A stretch of DNA of 64,000 bases, from NCBI RefSeq assembly GCF_007860135.1, contig NZ_SJPV01000008.1, positions 144,274 through 208,273 on the forward strand. Direction: 5' to 3'. The position numbers and the translations under genes are program-made. The notes below the pieces were generated by a model. It did not search any database, was not told the DNA's origin, and saw only the letters and a list, made by a program, of their open reading frames with translations. This stretch comes from Novipirellula artificiosorum (GTDB lineage Bacteria; Planctomycetota; Planctomycetia; Pirellulales; Pirellulaceae). This document shows, piece after piece, positions 8,407 to 17,004 of this stretch (its first letter is position 1; the number at the start of each line of letters is the position of its first letter).

Positions 8407-9882
8407 ATGTCCCCCCTCCTCAACCTTCAACTTGCACTGCTCTTGGCGGCCGTTGTCGGTATCGCTGGCCAGACTACGGCAGAGGAGGCAAAACGTCTGC
8501 CGAACCTCGTTTTGATTTTCACGGATGATCAAGGCTACCAGGACCTTGGATGTTTTGGGTCCGCAACGATCAAGACACCGCATTTGGACAAGATGGCGGC
8601 CCAAGGTTTGCGGCTCACAAGCTTCTACGCCCAACCCGTGTGTGGTGTATCGCGTGCGGCGCTGATGACAGGATCGTATCCCATTCGGATCGCAGAACCG
8701 GGGAACATCAAACGACTGCACACCGTACCGCATTCAAAGGAAACGACGATTGCAGAAGTCCTAAGAAGGGCCGGCTACGCCACGGGGATGATTGGTAAAT
8801 GGCACCTGGGCTTGGACCAAAAGGGCGTGCCCGGTGGCATGGATCCCGAGACCACACCCAATGCCCAAGGCTTCGATTACTTCTATGGCACGCCGAAGTA
8901 CAACGGGTACACCGTCTACGTCGATGACGTCGACATGCGAGTTCCCATTATGCGGAACCAGGAAGTCGTCGTCGAGGCGGTCGAAGACTGGGATCACATC
9001 ACTGCGACTTACACAGACGAGGCGATTCGCTGGATCGAGGCACACCAACAGCAGCCCTTCTTTTTGTACCTCGCCCACAACATGCCTCACATTCCTCTCG
9101 GTGCATCGGAAAAGTTCAAGGGCAACTCCGATGCGGGTTTTTATGGCGACTGCATCGAAGAGATTGATTGGTCGTGTGGAGAGATCCTCAAGACGCTGAA
9201 GCAGCTTGGCATCGACGACAACACGTTGGTGGTGTTTACTTCCGACAATGGCCCTTGGGTGGAAACGACTCGTGCAATGGAACCCCGCGGCGAAGCCTTC
9301 ATTCCTCGCGATCACTCGGGTAACGCGGATCCGCTGCGCGGTTGGAAAATGTCGGCATGGGACGGTGGTTGCCGTGTTCCCTTTATCGCGCGTTGGCCCG
9401 GCAAGATTCCCGCTGGGTGGGAATCCGATGAGATGCTCAGCACGATGGATTTGATGCCTACGTTTGCGTCCCTCGCGGGCGCAATGCTTCCGGATGTCGA
9501 CTTAGATGGAAAAGATGCAACCGATTTCTTGACCCGAAAGATAGAACAGAGTCCCCGAGACGAATACCTTTACTACTCAGGGTGTTTGTTGACGGGGGTA
9601 AGAAGTGGTTCGTGGAAATTGGTCTTGCCAAGATCCGAATCACCGGCGGGACTGGGTTGGTGGGGCCGGATGATCGAAGAGGTGCCCGACCCACTGCTTT
9701 TCAATTTGGACGACGATCCTGGTGAAGTGTCCAACGTCGCAAACGATCATCCCCGTATCGTCGCGTCGCTGATGAAACGAATCGAACGGGCGCGAAGCGA
9801 ACTGGGCGACATCGATCATCCAGGGAGCAGCGCTAGGAGTTTTGACGACGGCCCCCGAAAACTGCAACGGCCCCTTCACTAA
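8407..9882 (+). CDS. Sulfatase (arylsulfatase A type), first of three
   Basis: 491 residues with a signal peptide (LALLLAAVVGIAGQTTAEE). The metal site LIFTDDQGYQDLG and the modification site QPVCGVSRAALMTG, with formylglycine Cys79, identify an S1-family sulfatase. GMIGKWHLG and FTSDNGPW are further hallmarks. The core is C-x-V-S-R rather than the usual C-x-P/A-S-R; I believe this variant recurs in planctomycetes, but its maturation is untested. The enzyme would hydrolyse sulfate esters on polysaccharide outside the cytoplasm. It heads a same-strand cluster (60 bp to the next gene) with two more sulfatases and an unknown secreted protein. Confidence 0.92.
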   Translation: MSPLLNLQLALLLAAVVGIAGQTTAEEAKRLPNLVLIFTDDQGYQDLGCFGSATIKTPHLDKMAAQGLRLTSFYAQPVCGVSRAALMTGSYPIRIAEPGNIKRLHTVPHSKETTIAEVLRRAGYATGMIGKWHLGLDQKGVPGGMDPETTPNAQGFDYFYGTPKYNGYTVYVDDVDMRVPIMRNQEVVVEAVEDWDHITATYTDEAIRWIEAHQQQPFFLYLAHNMPHIPLGASEKFKGNSDAGFYGDCIEEIDWSCGEILKTLKQLGIDDNTLVVFTSDNGPWVETTRAMEPRGEAFIPRDHSGNADPLRGWKMSAWDGGCRVPFIARWPGKIPAGWESDEMLSTMDLMPTFASLAGAMLPDVDLDGKDATDFLTRKIEQSPRDEYLYYSGCLLTGVRSGSWKLVLPRSESPAGLGWWGRMIEEVPDPLLFNLDDDPGEVSNVANDHPRIVASLMKRIERARSELGDIDHPGSSARSFDDGPRKLQRPLH

Positions 9883-9942
9883 GGCAACCGACCAATCCCC
9901 CCCCCAAAAAAACCCGTAGATGGGTTCACAAGGAAAACGTTC

Positions 9943-11448
9943 ATGAGCTATCGCTTCGCACTGCCTCTAATTCTGCTGCTCAGCGTGACGAGTTTGCGGG
10001 CCAGCGAGAAACCCAATATCGTTTTCTTGTTCGCGGACGACCAGTGTACCTATTCCGTTGGTTGCTACGGCAATCGGGATGCAATCACGCCCAACATGGA
10101 TAAGTTAGCGCGCGACGGTTTAGTCTTCCACAAGCATTACAATACGACAGCGATTTGCATGGCGAGTCGTGCCAGCGTATTCACCGGAATGTATGAATAC
10201 AAAACGGGCTGCAACTTTAGCCATGGCGATATGCATCAGGATGTGTGGCAGAACTCCTACCCAAAACAACTGCGACAGGCCGGGTATCTGACTGCCTTTG
10301 CCGGCAAATTTGGGATTGTGGTTCAGGGCCAAGGGCTGTGCGAAGAAGACTTTGACTTTTGGGGTGGTGGTCCGGGGCAGACGGATTACGAGACGGCCAA
10401 GAACAAGTCGATGCAAGCGTACGCTCAGCAGTACCCCCATTCAACCTTGTCGTATGGTGCGTTTGGGCAGGATGTGATTCGCGAATCGGTCAAACAACAG
10501 AAGCCATTCTGTCTATCGATCAGCTTCAAAGCGCCCCACAAGCCTGCAACGCCGGATCCACGGTTTGACTCCATCTACGCAGGCAAAACCTTTGTCAAGC
10601 CTGAAAACTTTGGACGAGCATTCGGCGATCACCTTTCGCCACAAAGCAAGATGGGCCGTCAATACCCTCGTTTTACCGAGTGGCACTACGACACCGAGTA
10701 CGATGGCGAGATGGCAAAGTATCATCAACAAATCTACGGAATTGATGTAGCCGTTGGAATGATTCGTGACGAGTTAGCCGCACAAGGTATCGCAGACAAC
10801 ACGGTTGTTATCTACACCAGCGACAATGGATACATTTGCGGTTCGCATGGCTACGGTTCCAAAGTCTTGCCGATGGAGGAATCGTCTCGTGTGCCACTAA
10901 TGATCTACGACCCACGCAGTCCAAGCAGTGGTAAGCAGCTCCGATGTGACCAATTGACTGGGAATGTCGATTTCGCACCGACCCTTCTCGAGCTGGCTGG
11001 CTTGCCCATTCCAGCGAACATGGATGGAAAAAGCCTCGTTGGGCTATTAGAGAATCCACAGCAAGGAGGACACGATCAACTCCCTTTCATCAACGTATTT
11101 GGTCCAGTCGCGACGCACAGCTTGAGCTGCCTGACGAAGCGATACAAGTACACCTACTGGTGGTATGGAGACAAAACCATCGAGCCGGTCGAAGAGCTGT
11201 TCGACACTCAGGAGGACCCGCTCGAATTGAAAAACCTGGCAAGCAGCCCTCAACACCGCGAGATACTTAAGGCGATGCAAAAGGGATACGACCAGGAGCT
11301 GGCAAAGTGGAAGAATCAGGCTGTGGATTACAATGACTATCGGCGCTACGGTACGCTTTTCGATCGGAACATCGCCATGGAATCGAAAACTCAACTGATG
11401 GCGGTTCCAGCAACCGATCGAAACGCTCGAAAACAACGTAAAAAGTAA
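9943..11448 (+). CDS. Sulfatase, second of three
   Basis: 501 residues; signal peptide LPLILLLSVTSLRASE. The metal motif is FLFADDQCTYSVGCYGN and the formylglycine cysteine is Cys72 in the C-x-A-S-R form (ICMASRASVFTGM). The usual GKWHLG is replaced by AGKFGI, and YTSDNGY is present. AAGGA lies upstream of ATG 9943. Sequence and spacing differ enough from its neighbours that it probably acts on a different sulfate position. Only 8 bp separate its stop from the ATG of the third sulfatase, so the two are very likely co-transcribed. Confidence 0.92.
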   Translation: MSYRFALPLILLLSVTSLRASEKPNIVFLFADDQCTYSVGCYGNRDAITPNMDKLARDGLVFHKHYNTTAICMASRASVFTGMYEYKTGCNFSHGDMHQDVWQNSYPKQLRQAGYLTAFAGKFGIVVQGQGLCEEDFDFWGGGPGQTDYETAKNKSMQAYAQQYPHSTLSYGAFGQDVIRESVKQQKPFCLSISFKAPHKPATPDPRFDSIYAGKTFVKPENFGRAFGDHLSPQSKMGRQYPRFTEWHYDTEYDGEMAKYHQQIYGIDVAVGMIRDELAAQGIADNTVVIYTSDNGYICGSHGYGSKVLPMEESSRVPLMIYDPRSPSSGKQLRCDQLTGNVDFAPTLLELAGLPIPANMDGKSLVGLLENPQQGGHDQLPFINVFGPVATHSLSCLTKRYKYTYWWYGDKTIEPVEELFDTQEDPLELKNLASSPQHREILKAMQKGYDQELAKWKNQAVDYNDYRRYGTLFDRNIAMESKTQLMAVPATDRNARKQRKK

Positions 11449-11456
11449 TAGGTTTG

Positions 11457-13055
11457 ATGCTCAAAACACATTGTGGAATCCTCTTCTGCATGGTCGCCAC
11501 CTGGTTCATCGTAGGGCGGGTCGATGCGACACCTCCGCCCCATTCCCTGCCTAATGTGGTCGTTATTTATACCGATGACCAGGGCTACGGAGATGTCGGT
11601 GCGCTGAATTCGAACGCGAAGTTTTCAACGCCGAACCTGGATCGCCTTGCTCGTGAAGGAATTGCCTTCACCAACGCACATAGTGCGGATTCCGTTTGCA
11701 CACCTTCTCGCTACGGTTTACTCACCGGACGTTATCCATGGCGCACGACGAGGAAACGAGGCGTCATGGGGGCCGAGGGAGAATGCTTGATCTCGCAGGG
11801 ACGCATGACGTTGGCATCACTATTGAAAAAACATGGCTATCACACTGCAATCGTTGGCAAGTGGCATTTGGGGATGGACTTTCCTGGAACGGAAAGGAAT
11901 CGTGACTGGTCTGCGCCGATCAAGGACATGCCGCTCGATAAAGGGTTCGACTATTATTTCGGTATTCCGGCCTCGCTGAACTATGGGGTGCTTGCCTGGT
12001 TTGAGGGACGGCATGCCAAAGTACCACCGACCATGCTGACGTCGAAGAAGAAGAACGATCGTCACGTCGACTACCGCATCATGCCGCCTTACGACGAGAT
12101 CCCTGCGCGAAGCAGCGAGAAAAAGGTTGCTGGCTTTGAGGTCGCACCCGATTTTATTGACAATCAGTGTCTGACGCGATTCACCGACAAAGCCATCGAT
12201 TGGATGGAGGGCAAGGTGAGCGACGCAAACAACGGTAAACCGTTCTTCCTTTATTTGCCCTATACCTCGCCGCATTATCCGGTCTGTCCCTTGCCAGAGT
12301 TCCATGGCAAAGGTGATGCCGGAGCCTACGGCGAATTCGTGGTGGAAACGGACTACCACGTGGGGCGCGTCCTCGATTTTCTCGACCGCAACGGGCTCGC
12401 TGAGGACACGCTAATTGTCTTCACAAGCGATAATGGGCCAGAGAAGTCATGGACCCAACGGCTATCCGATTATGGTCACGATAGTCGAGGGGGTTTCCGA
12501 GGCGGCAAGCGTTCCGTCTACGAAGGCGGCCACCGGGTGCCGTTGCTCGTTCGTTGGCCTCGCGGAATCGCACAACCTGGGAGAACATGGAACAAAGCGG
12601 TGGGGCAGGTCGATCTTCTCGCGACGATTGCGGATTTGATCGGCGAGCCGTTGCCGCAGGATGCGGGAGAGGACAGCCAAAGTTTTGCGAGCGTCTTGTT
12701 GGATGCGAAGCGTGACTACAAGCGTCTACCGCTCGTGAACCATGGCAACGGCGGTGGCGGTTATCGATATGCGGTTACCGATGACAACTGGAAGTTGGTC
12801 CTGGCGGATAGCAAAAACGCTGCCGAACTCTACAACCTTGAAAACGATAGGTCCGAACAGACCAATCTGGCCTCGGAATACCCCCAAACCGTCGCTCGGC
12901 TAACGATGCAGGTTAACGAATTGATCGCTCGCGGACGAACCACTCCTGGCGCTCCCCAAGCGAACGACACCGAGTATTGGGAAGACCTGAAATGGATGAC
13001 TCCAAGCCAATACGACGAATTGGTAAAGAAGGCAATGCAGGAGGTCCATCCGTGA
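11457..13055 (+). CDS. Sulfatase, third of three
   Basis: About 532 residues from ATG 11457; an in-frame TTG one codon earlier is less likely. Signal peptide GILFCMVATWFIVGRVDA. It has the canonical maturation motif VCTPSRYGLLTGRYPWR (formylglycine at Cys81), metal residues in YTDDQGYGDVG, GKWHLGMDF and FTSDNGPE. The C-terminal EDLKWMTPSQYDELV region is ordinary for the family. It is the most canonical of the three. It is followed after 42 bp by the unknown secreted protein, suggesting one transcript for all four genes. Confidence 0.93.
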   Translation: MLKTHCGILFCMVATWFIVGRVDATPPPHSLPNVVVIYTDDQGYGDVGALNSNAKFSTPNLDRLAREGIAFTNAHSADSVCTPSRYGLLTGRYPWRTTRKRGVMGAEGECLISQGRMTLASLLKKHGYHTAIVGKWHLGMDFPGTERNRDWSAPIKDMPLDKGFDYYFGIPASLNYGVLAWFEGRHAKVPPTMLTSKKKNDRHVDYRIMPPYDEIPARSSEKKVAGFEVAPDFIDNQCLTRFTDKAIDWMEGKVSDANNGKPFFLYLPYTSPHYPVCPLPEFHGKGDAGAYGEFVVETDYHVGRVLDFLDRNGLAEDTLIVFTSDNGPEKSWTQRLSDYGHDSRGGFRGGKRSVYEGGHRVPLLVRWPRGIAQPGRTWNKAVGQVDLLATIADLIGEPLPQDAGEDSQSFASVLLDAKRDYKRLPLVNHGNGGGGYRYAVTDDNWKLVLADSKNAAELYNLENDRSEQTNLASEYPQTVARLTMQVNELIARGRTTPGAPQANDTEYWEDLKWMTPSQYDELVKKAMQEVHP

Positions 13056-13097
13056 GCTTCATTGAATCGGCGAGACGACACAATAATAGGTTTTAAC

Positions 13098-15458
13098 ATG
13101 ACATCCGATTTGAAGGTGCGATTGCTGCTGGTGGCGCTTTTGTTGCCCGTCAGCCTCGCGGCTGCGAGTGGTAACTATACCTTTAGTTGCTGGAAGAATG
13201 GATGGAGGAAGAATGCGGAGGATCACAGTGCCGATGTCTTCGTCCTCGAAACCCGACATTATGGATTTGCGTTGGATGTCGCTGACTTCCGTAACGTGGG
13301 ACTGGGAAGGCTGAGCAATCCGCCGGCTTATGAAGAAGCATTGCGGCGTCGTGCCGAGGAACTTGAATCGTTGGCGCCTGCGGACTTGTTGATTGAAATT
13401 GAAATCGATGGCACTTCCTACCGAGCCAAAACGTGCGCGGCCGGGCAGACCGACGCCGTCAAACATTTGGCGTCTGTCCGTTTGTGGGAATCGGGGCGTT
13501 TCGTTCAGCACTACGACTTTCTTCAGCTCGACTTCCGCGACGACCAGGGGCATCGTCTGGATTGCGAATCACGTTTGGATCTGGTGGCATGGCCCGAGAG
13601 CCTGACGTTGAATCTGCACGTGTCCCCCAAGTTTGACCATTCCCGTGCCACGCTGCGACTCGCGTTAAACAGCGAAGTAGGCAACTGGGCGCAAGAAACG
13701 AAGATCGATGGCCCGTGGAACGTGGGCCAGGAAAAGGGCGTGTCGATGACCTGTGCGGTTGCGTCGGTGAATCAACTTCCGAAGCCAGCCATTGCGGTCC
13801 GAACAGAGAACGGACAGTCAATCCCGGTTCACTTTGACGACGAAAAAAACTGTTACGTCGCCACGGCTAAACGTCTGAAACGAGATTGGGAAACCGGATA
13901 CACCGACATCCGTCACTATGATGACTTCCTCGTTTCGGTCGCGGGATCCCGTTCCAACCAAACGGTCCCCTTCCTTCTTGATTTGCGTCCGCCAGCGAAT
14001 GTGACCGGTGTCTGTCCGATCCTATGCGATCAAGAGGGGTGTCCGTTAGGCATACCGGTACAGTTGAGTAAGAACTGGCATTACGAACCGATGGGTAGCT
14101 ACTTGATGGCCTATGCGATGTTGCCGGCCGACAAGTCCACCACCTATCGGCTACGCGTCGTGTATGGTTTTTATGGGACGTTGCCGTCCGCCAGTCACGC
14201 GCAACTCAGTCTGGTGGGCTACAGTAAGAGTGGTGGCAACGGACGCTGGGACCAATTGGCGATTGGTTGCTGGGGCGAGTCGATCTGTTTTGATATGGAC
14301 ATGAGTCTCGTGGATGTGGCGATTACCGATACTCGAATGCTGATGGCTCGTCGGGGCCTTGAGGGAAGAAAATGGAGTTGGACGAATGCCGGTTGGGGCG
14401 GCGATTGGTTGAACATCGAGGACGATGGCCAGGCGAAGTACTTTCAAAACAACTTGCGGACGGCCTATCTTTCGCAGGGCCCCTGTCTGACGAATGTTCA
14501 ACACGAGGGGTACTATGGCGCGAACCAGGAAGTGGATTTTTCGGCAGGGATCCAAACCTTGCGAACGGATGATTACTGCCGCACGTTTCAGAATCTAAGC
14601 TACACATTTAAGGGTGATGTTTCCGCAAAGAAGATTTCGCTATTCAAGCTTGGCCGAACGCACGGTTATCAAACGCCGCAAATCGCCTATGGCAATCTCG
14701 ACGGACTCGTTGAACAGAGGGCGTTTTCCGAGTCCGTCGACCAAGCCCCCGTCTTTTTGGAAGCCTTCGAATTGCCAGGCGACGCCCCGCATTGGGTCGC
14801 GTTGACGGGAGCCGCGGAGGCGTCTGCCAGAAATCCAAAACCGAACGGCTACCGTGCTTTGATCATTAGAAAGTACAAGGCGGTCCTCGGAGCAGAAACC
14901 TACAAGAATCCGACACTCCGCGTTCCGGTGCACCAATCCAAACCGGCCAATCTTGATATCGAATTGCTACCCCCCCGGGGGATTTCCCGATTTCGCAGGG
15001 GGGATCGCATTGAATTGGCCGTGGAACTGATCACGCTGCCGCGTGAAGCGGATGACTACTATGGCCCCAATGAAACCTTCCGCAAACATCTCACGGAAAA
15101 TCCGAATTCTTGGAAAACGACCTATCGCGAAGCCAAAGGCAATCGGCTTGACGTAACCGTCACTGGCGGGAAGGAACTCCAAAACTATCCGCTCGTCATT
15201 CAGGTGAACAAGCCAGAAGTGAGCGTGGCAATCAAGGGTGGGGTCGGCGCGGTTCCGATTTGTTTTGAAGGTTTGGCGAGCTGCGAGGGCGTTCGTCTGC
15301 ATCGCATTGTCAATGGCAAGCGGATCCTTTTCGATCAGGCGGTCCATGGCAATGATTTCTGGCAGACGGATTTCGATATCGCATCGGGAACTTACAACAT
15401 GACGTTCAATCTCCCTTTGGATGAATCGAAGGAGTCGGAGTGGATCTTAACGCCATAA
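13098..15458 (+). CDS. Large secreted protein of unknown function in the sulfatase cluster
   Basis: 786 residues from ATG 13098, chosen because it opens directly into a signal peptide (VRLLLVALLLPVSLAAAS); an upstream in-frame start at 13062 would bury it. I do not recognise the family. It is rich in Trp, Tyr, Asp and Gly, with stretches such as GGWKSW-like NAGWGGDW, HYEPMGSYLMAY and TLNLHVSPKFD that suggest beta-sandwich carbohydrate-binding or lyase-like modules. There is no membrane anchor after the signal. Position as the last gene of a sulfatase operon suggests it binds or cleaves the same sulfated glycan. This is inference from context only. Confidence 0.75.
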   Translation: MTSDLKVRLLLVALLLPVSLAAASGNYTFSCWKNGWRKNAEDHSADVFVLETRHYGFALDVADFRNVGLGRLSNPPAYEEALRRRAEELESLAPADLLIEIEIDGTSYRAKTCAAGQTDAVKHLASVRLWESGRFVQHYDFLQLDFRDDQGHRLDCESRLDLVAWPESLTLNLHVSPKFDHSRATLRLALNSEVGNWAQETKIDGPWNVGQEKGVSMTCAVASVNQLPKPAIAVRTENGQSIPVHFDDEKNCYVATAKRLKRDWETGYTDIRHYDDFLVSVAGSRSNQTVPFLLDLRPPANVTGVCPILCDQEGCPLGIPVQLSKNWHYEPMGSYLMAYAMLPADKSTTYRLRVVYGFYGTLPSASHAQLSLVGYSKSGGNGRWDQLAIGCWGESICFDMDMSLVDVAITDTRMLMARRGLEGRKWSWTNAGWGGDWLNIEDDGQAKYFQNNLRTAYLSQGPCLTNVQHEGYYGANQEVDFSAGIQTLRTDDYCRTFQNLSYTFKGDVSAKKISLFKLGRTHGYQTPQIAYGNLDGLVEQRAFSESVDQAPVFLEAFELPGDAPHWVALTGAAEASARNPKPNGYRALIIRKYKAVLGAETYKNPTLRVPVHQSKPANLDIELLPPRGISRFRRGDRIELAVELITLPREADDYYGPNETFRKHLTENPNSWKTTYREAKGNRLDVTVTGGKELQNYPLVIQVNKPEVSVAIKGGVGAVPICFEGLASCEGVRLHRIVNGKRILFDQAVHGNDFWQTDFDIASGTYNMTFNLPLDESKESEWILTP

Positions 15459-15596
15459 CGCCATCCGTTATCGCTGAAAGACCACTCCACACCTCACTTC
15501 TCGGACCAGCTCTCGGCGTACGGTCGTCCCCCGATTTTTTTGGTGGCGGGGGCTCGCCAAAGCGGAGATAGCAAGCAAAACGCTTCAAATTGCTGT

Positions 15597-15902
15597 CACC
15601 GACCACGTCACGCGGCATATCTCGAGGGACATCGATTTAATTACTGCAAGGCTTGTTTCATTGATCATGCCGAAGGGATGTTCGATATATAATTTGCGGA
15701 ACTCTATTTACCGCGAAGCGGTTTGACTCCAGAGCCCAGGGTCGACGCACAGCGGCGCACCCTGGGGGGCCAAGGTGTCAACATCGTGATCCTACGCCGC
15801 AGGCGTTGTACAAAGACGCCGGCGCCGATTGGCATCATTTTGCGGCGTCGATGCCGTTCATTGTAAAACCTCTTCGAGGTATGCCGCGTGACGTGGTCGG
15901 TG
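15597..15902. repeat. Inverted repeat pair, 29 bp arms, 28/29 match
   Basis: The left arm at 15597-15625 (CACCGACCACGTCACGCGGC...) and the right arm at 15874-15902 are reverse complements with one mismatch and enclose about 250 bp. The enclosed DNA carries a family-A hairpin. The size and terminal inverted repeats resemble a non-autonomous element (MITE-like). No target duplication is obvious. Confidence 0.6.
15735..15766. repeat. Hairpin repeat, family A copy 2
   Basis: CCCAGGGT and ACCCTGGG form an 8-bp stem around a 16-nt loop. Compared with copy 1 (5130-5161), stem positions 3 and 4 changed on both arms so pairing is kept. The loop ends in the shared GCGGCGC. Confidence 0.65.
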
Positions 15903-15903
15903 T

Positions 15904-15945
15904 CCTAGGGTGCGCTCTGCGGCTTCGCCGCGGAGCGACCCTAGG
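15904..15945. repeat. Hairpin repeat, family A copy 3 (extended, inverted)
   Basis: A 42-nt near-perfect hairpin: outer stem CCTAGGGT/ACCCTAGG, then CGCTC/GAGCG and GCGGC/GCCGC, with single mismatches between blocks and a 3-nt loop. Read on the minus strand it carries GGGTCGCT...GCGCACCC, matching the flanks of copy 1. It overlaps neither inverted-repeat arm. Confidence 0.65.
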
Positions 15946-16316
15946 CTCTGGAATACAACGCCGTTGGCGTAAGAGCATTCCCCAAACCCAAGATCTATTC
16001 AATCCATTAGCAAGCATCATTGTGACACACAGATCGAATCATCCCGCTCGGTGTTGGCAAGGCAGTTCCGCAACTTATAAATCGAACGTCCGCCGCGGCT
16101 CCACATGCGTATTCTTATGTTTACACTACGCTAATGTGCACATCCTTGACCGTAAGCCGGCGCGCCGAACGTAGAAACCCCCACGAAAATCGATACGGCT
16201 CCGGAACATCGATTCCATTGCGGTAGGACGGTGGGATTCGAAGTGCGAAGCGTTTGTGAGGTGGTCAGTGGACTTTGCGTTTGCCGCTAACGGGCTTTAG
16301 GAGTATCCTAAATGTT

Positions 16317-16730
16317 ATGAAGCCGATTCTTGCCTTGTTGTTGATCGTCACTTTGTTGGCGTGCCCGCTACGTTGCCTTTCGTTCCACGCGGGTATTGTG
16401 ATCGAGCAGACCTCTGCCGTTGAGTCCACTGCTTGCTGCGAGAGTTGTTGTTGTCGTGCCGAGGGTGAATCGCCGGCTCCCGACCGACCCGTTCCTTGTC
16501 ATCCCGGTGATTGCGATTGCCAGGATTGCATCTGTCAGGGTGCTGTTGTTGAGGCGGATGTCGAGCTCCCCGCAACGCGAGTCGTTTGGTGTGGGGGGCG
16601 CCAAGATGGAGCGGCTTATCAGGCTGCCTCGGTTTCCTCCTTTTGCCCTGCGGAATACTTGCCAGACGCTTTTAACCCGTTTTCCAGCGGGCGCGCTGCG
16701 CGCATCGGTCTGCAATCTCTGCTGATTTGA
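16317..16730 (+). CDS. Small Cys-rich exported protein
   Basis: 137 residues from ATG 16317, with AGGAG at 16299-16303. An in-frame TTG at 16275 would only add residues before the signal peptide. MKPILALLLIVTLLAC reads as a signal sequence with a possible lipobox (LLAC, Cys16). The mature part has two cysteine clusters, CCESCCC and CHPGDCDCQDCIC, then isolated cysteines; 14 Cys in total. I do not recognise a named family. Such density suggests metal binding or multiple disulfides in the envelope. It lies 274 bp upstream of an exporter operon on the same strand, so a metal- or redox-related accessory role is plausible but inferred. Confidence 0.7.
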   Translation: MKPILALLLIVTLLACPLRCLSFHAGIVIEQTSAVESTACCESCCCRAEGESPAPDRPVPCHPGDCDCQDCICQGAVVEADVELPATRVVWCGGRQDGAAYQAASVSSFCPAEYLPDAFNPFSSGRAARIGLQSLLI

Positions 16731-17004
16731 TTCCGCTTTCTTAGCACTCTGCGTCGAGCGTTTCGCATCGTCCTCTTTCGCTGCGGACGTTGCTTTTATT
16801 CCTGAGGTAGCGGAACTCGTCAAGAGTTTCGTCCGCGCAGGAAAACGAAAGTCACGCACGACGTTCGCTAACACCCGATGCGTCACTTATAAAATCGACG
16901 TCCTGCGCGATGAACGACTTGATCGCAGGCTCCGACGCTTGTCTCGGGTTTGATTCAATTGTCAGCAAAAACCAATCTCCGTTCCGTGGTTGTGATTCAA
17001 TCCT

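Larger units (their letters stand above)
15676..16091. repeat. Second inverted repeat pair, 27 bp arms, 24/27 match
   Basis: The arm at 15676-15702 (GGATGTTCGATATATAATTT...) is the reverse complement of 16065-16091 with three mismatches. It crosses the 29-bp pair, so the order is L1-L2-R1-R2. A single inverted duplication cannot produce that order, so at least two events are needed. Confidence 0.55.
15459..16316. other. Repeat-rich intergenic region
   Basis: 858 bp without a convincing gene. It contains two long-range inverted repeat pairs that interleave (15597-15625 with 15874-15902; 15676-15702 with 16065-16091), two family-A hairpins (15735-15766 and 15904-15945), and small palindromes built on ACGCC-N3-GGCGT near 15792 and 15959. 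The segment looks like accumulated short mobile-type repeats rather than a decayed gene. The weak open frame at 15806-16174 is made of these repeats. Confidence 0.65.

Noticed and set aside
15597..16091. Insertion sequence or integron
   Set aside because: No transposase or integrase reading frame exists between the inverted arms.
15806..16174. 122-residue open frame in the repeat region
   Set aside because: It is composed of hairpin and inverted-repeat sequence and has no protein-like pattern.
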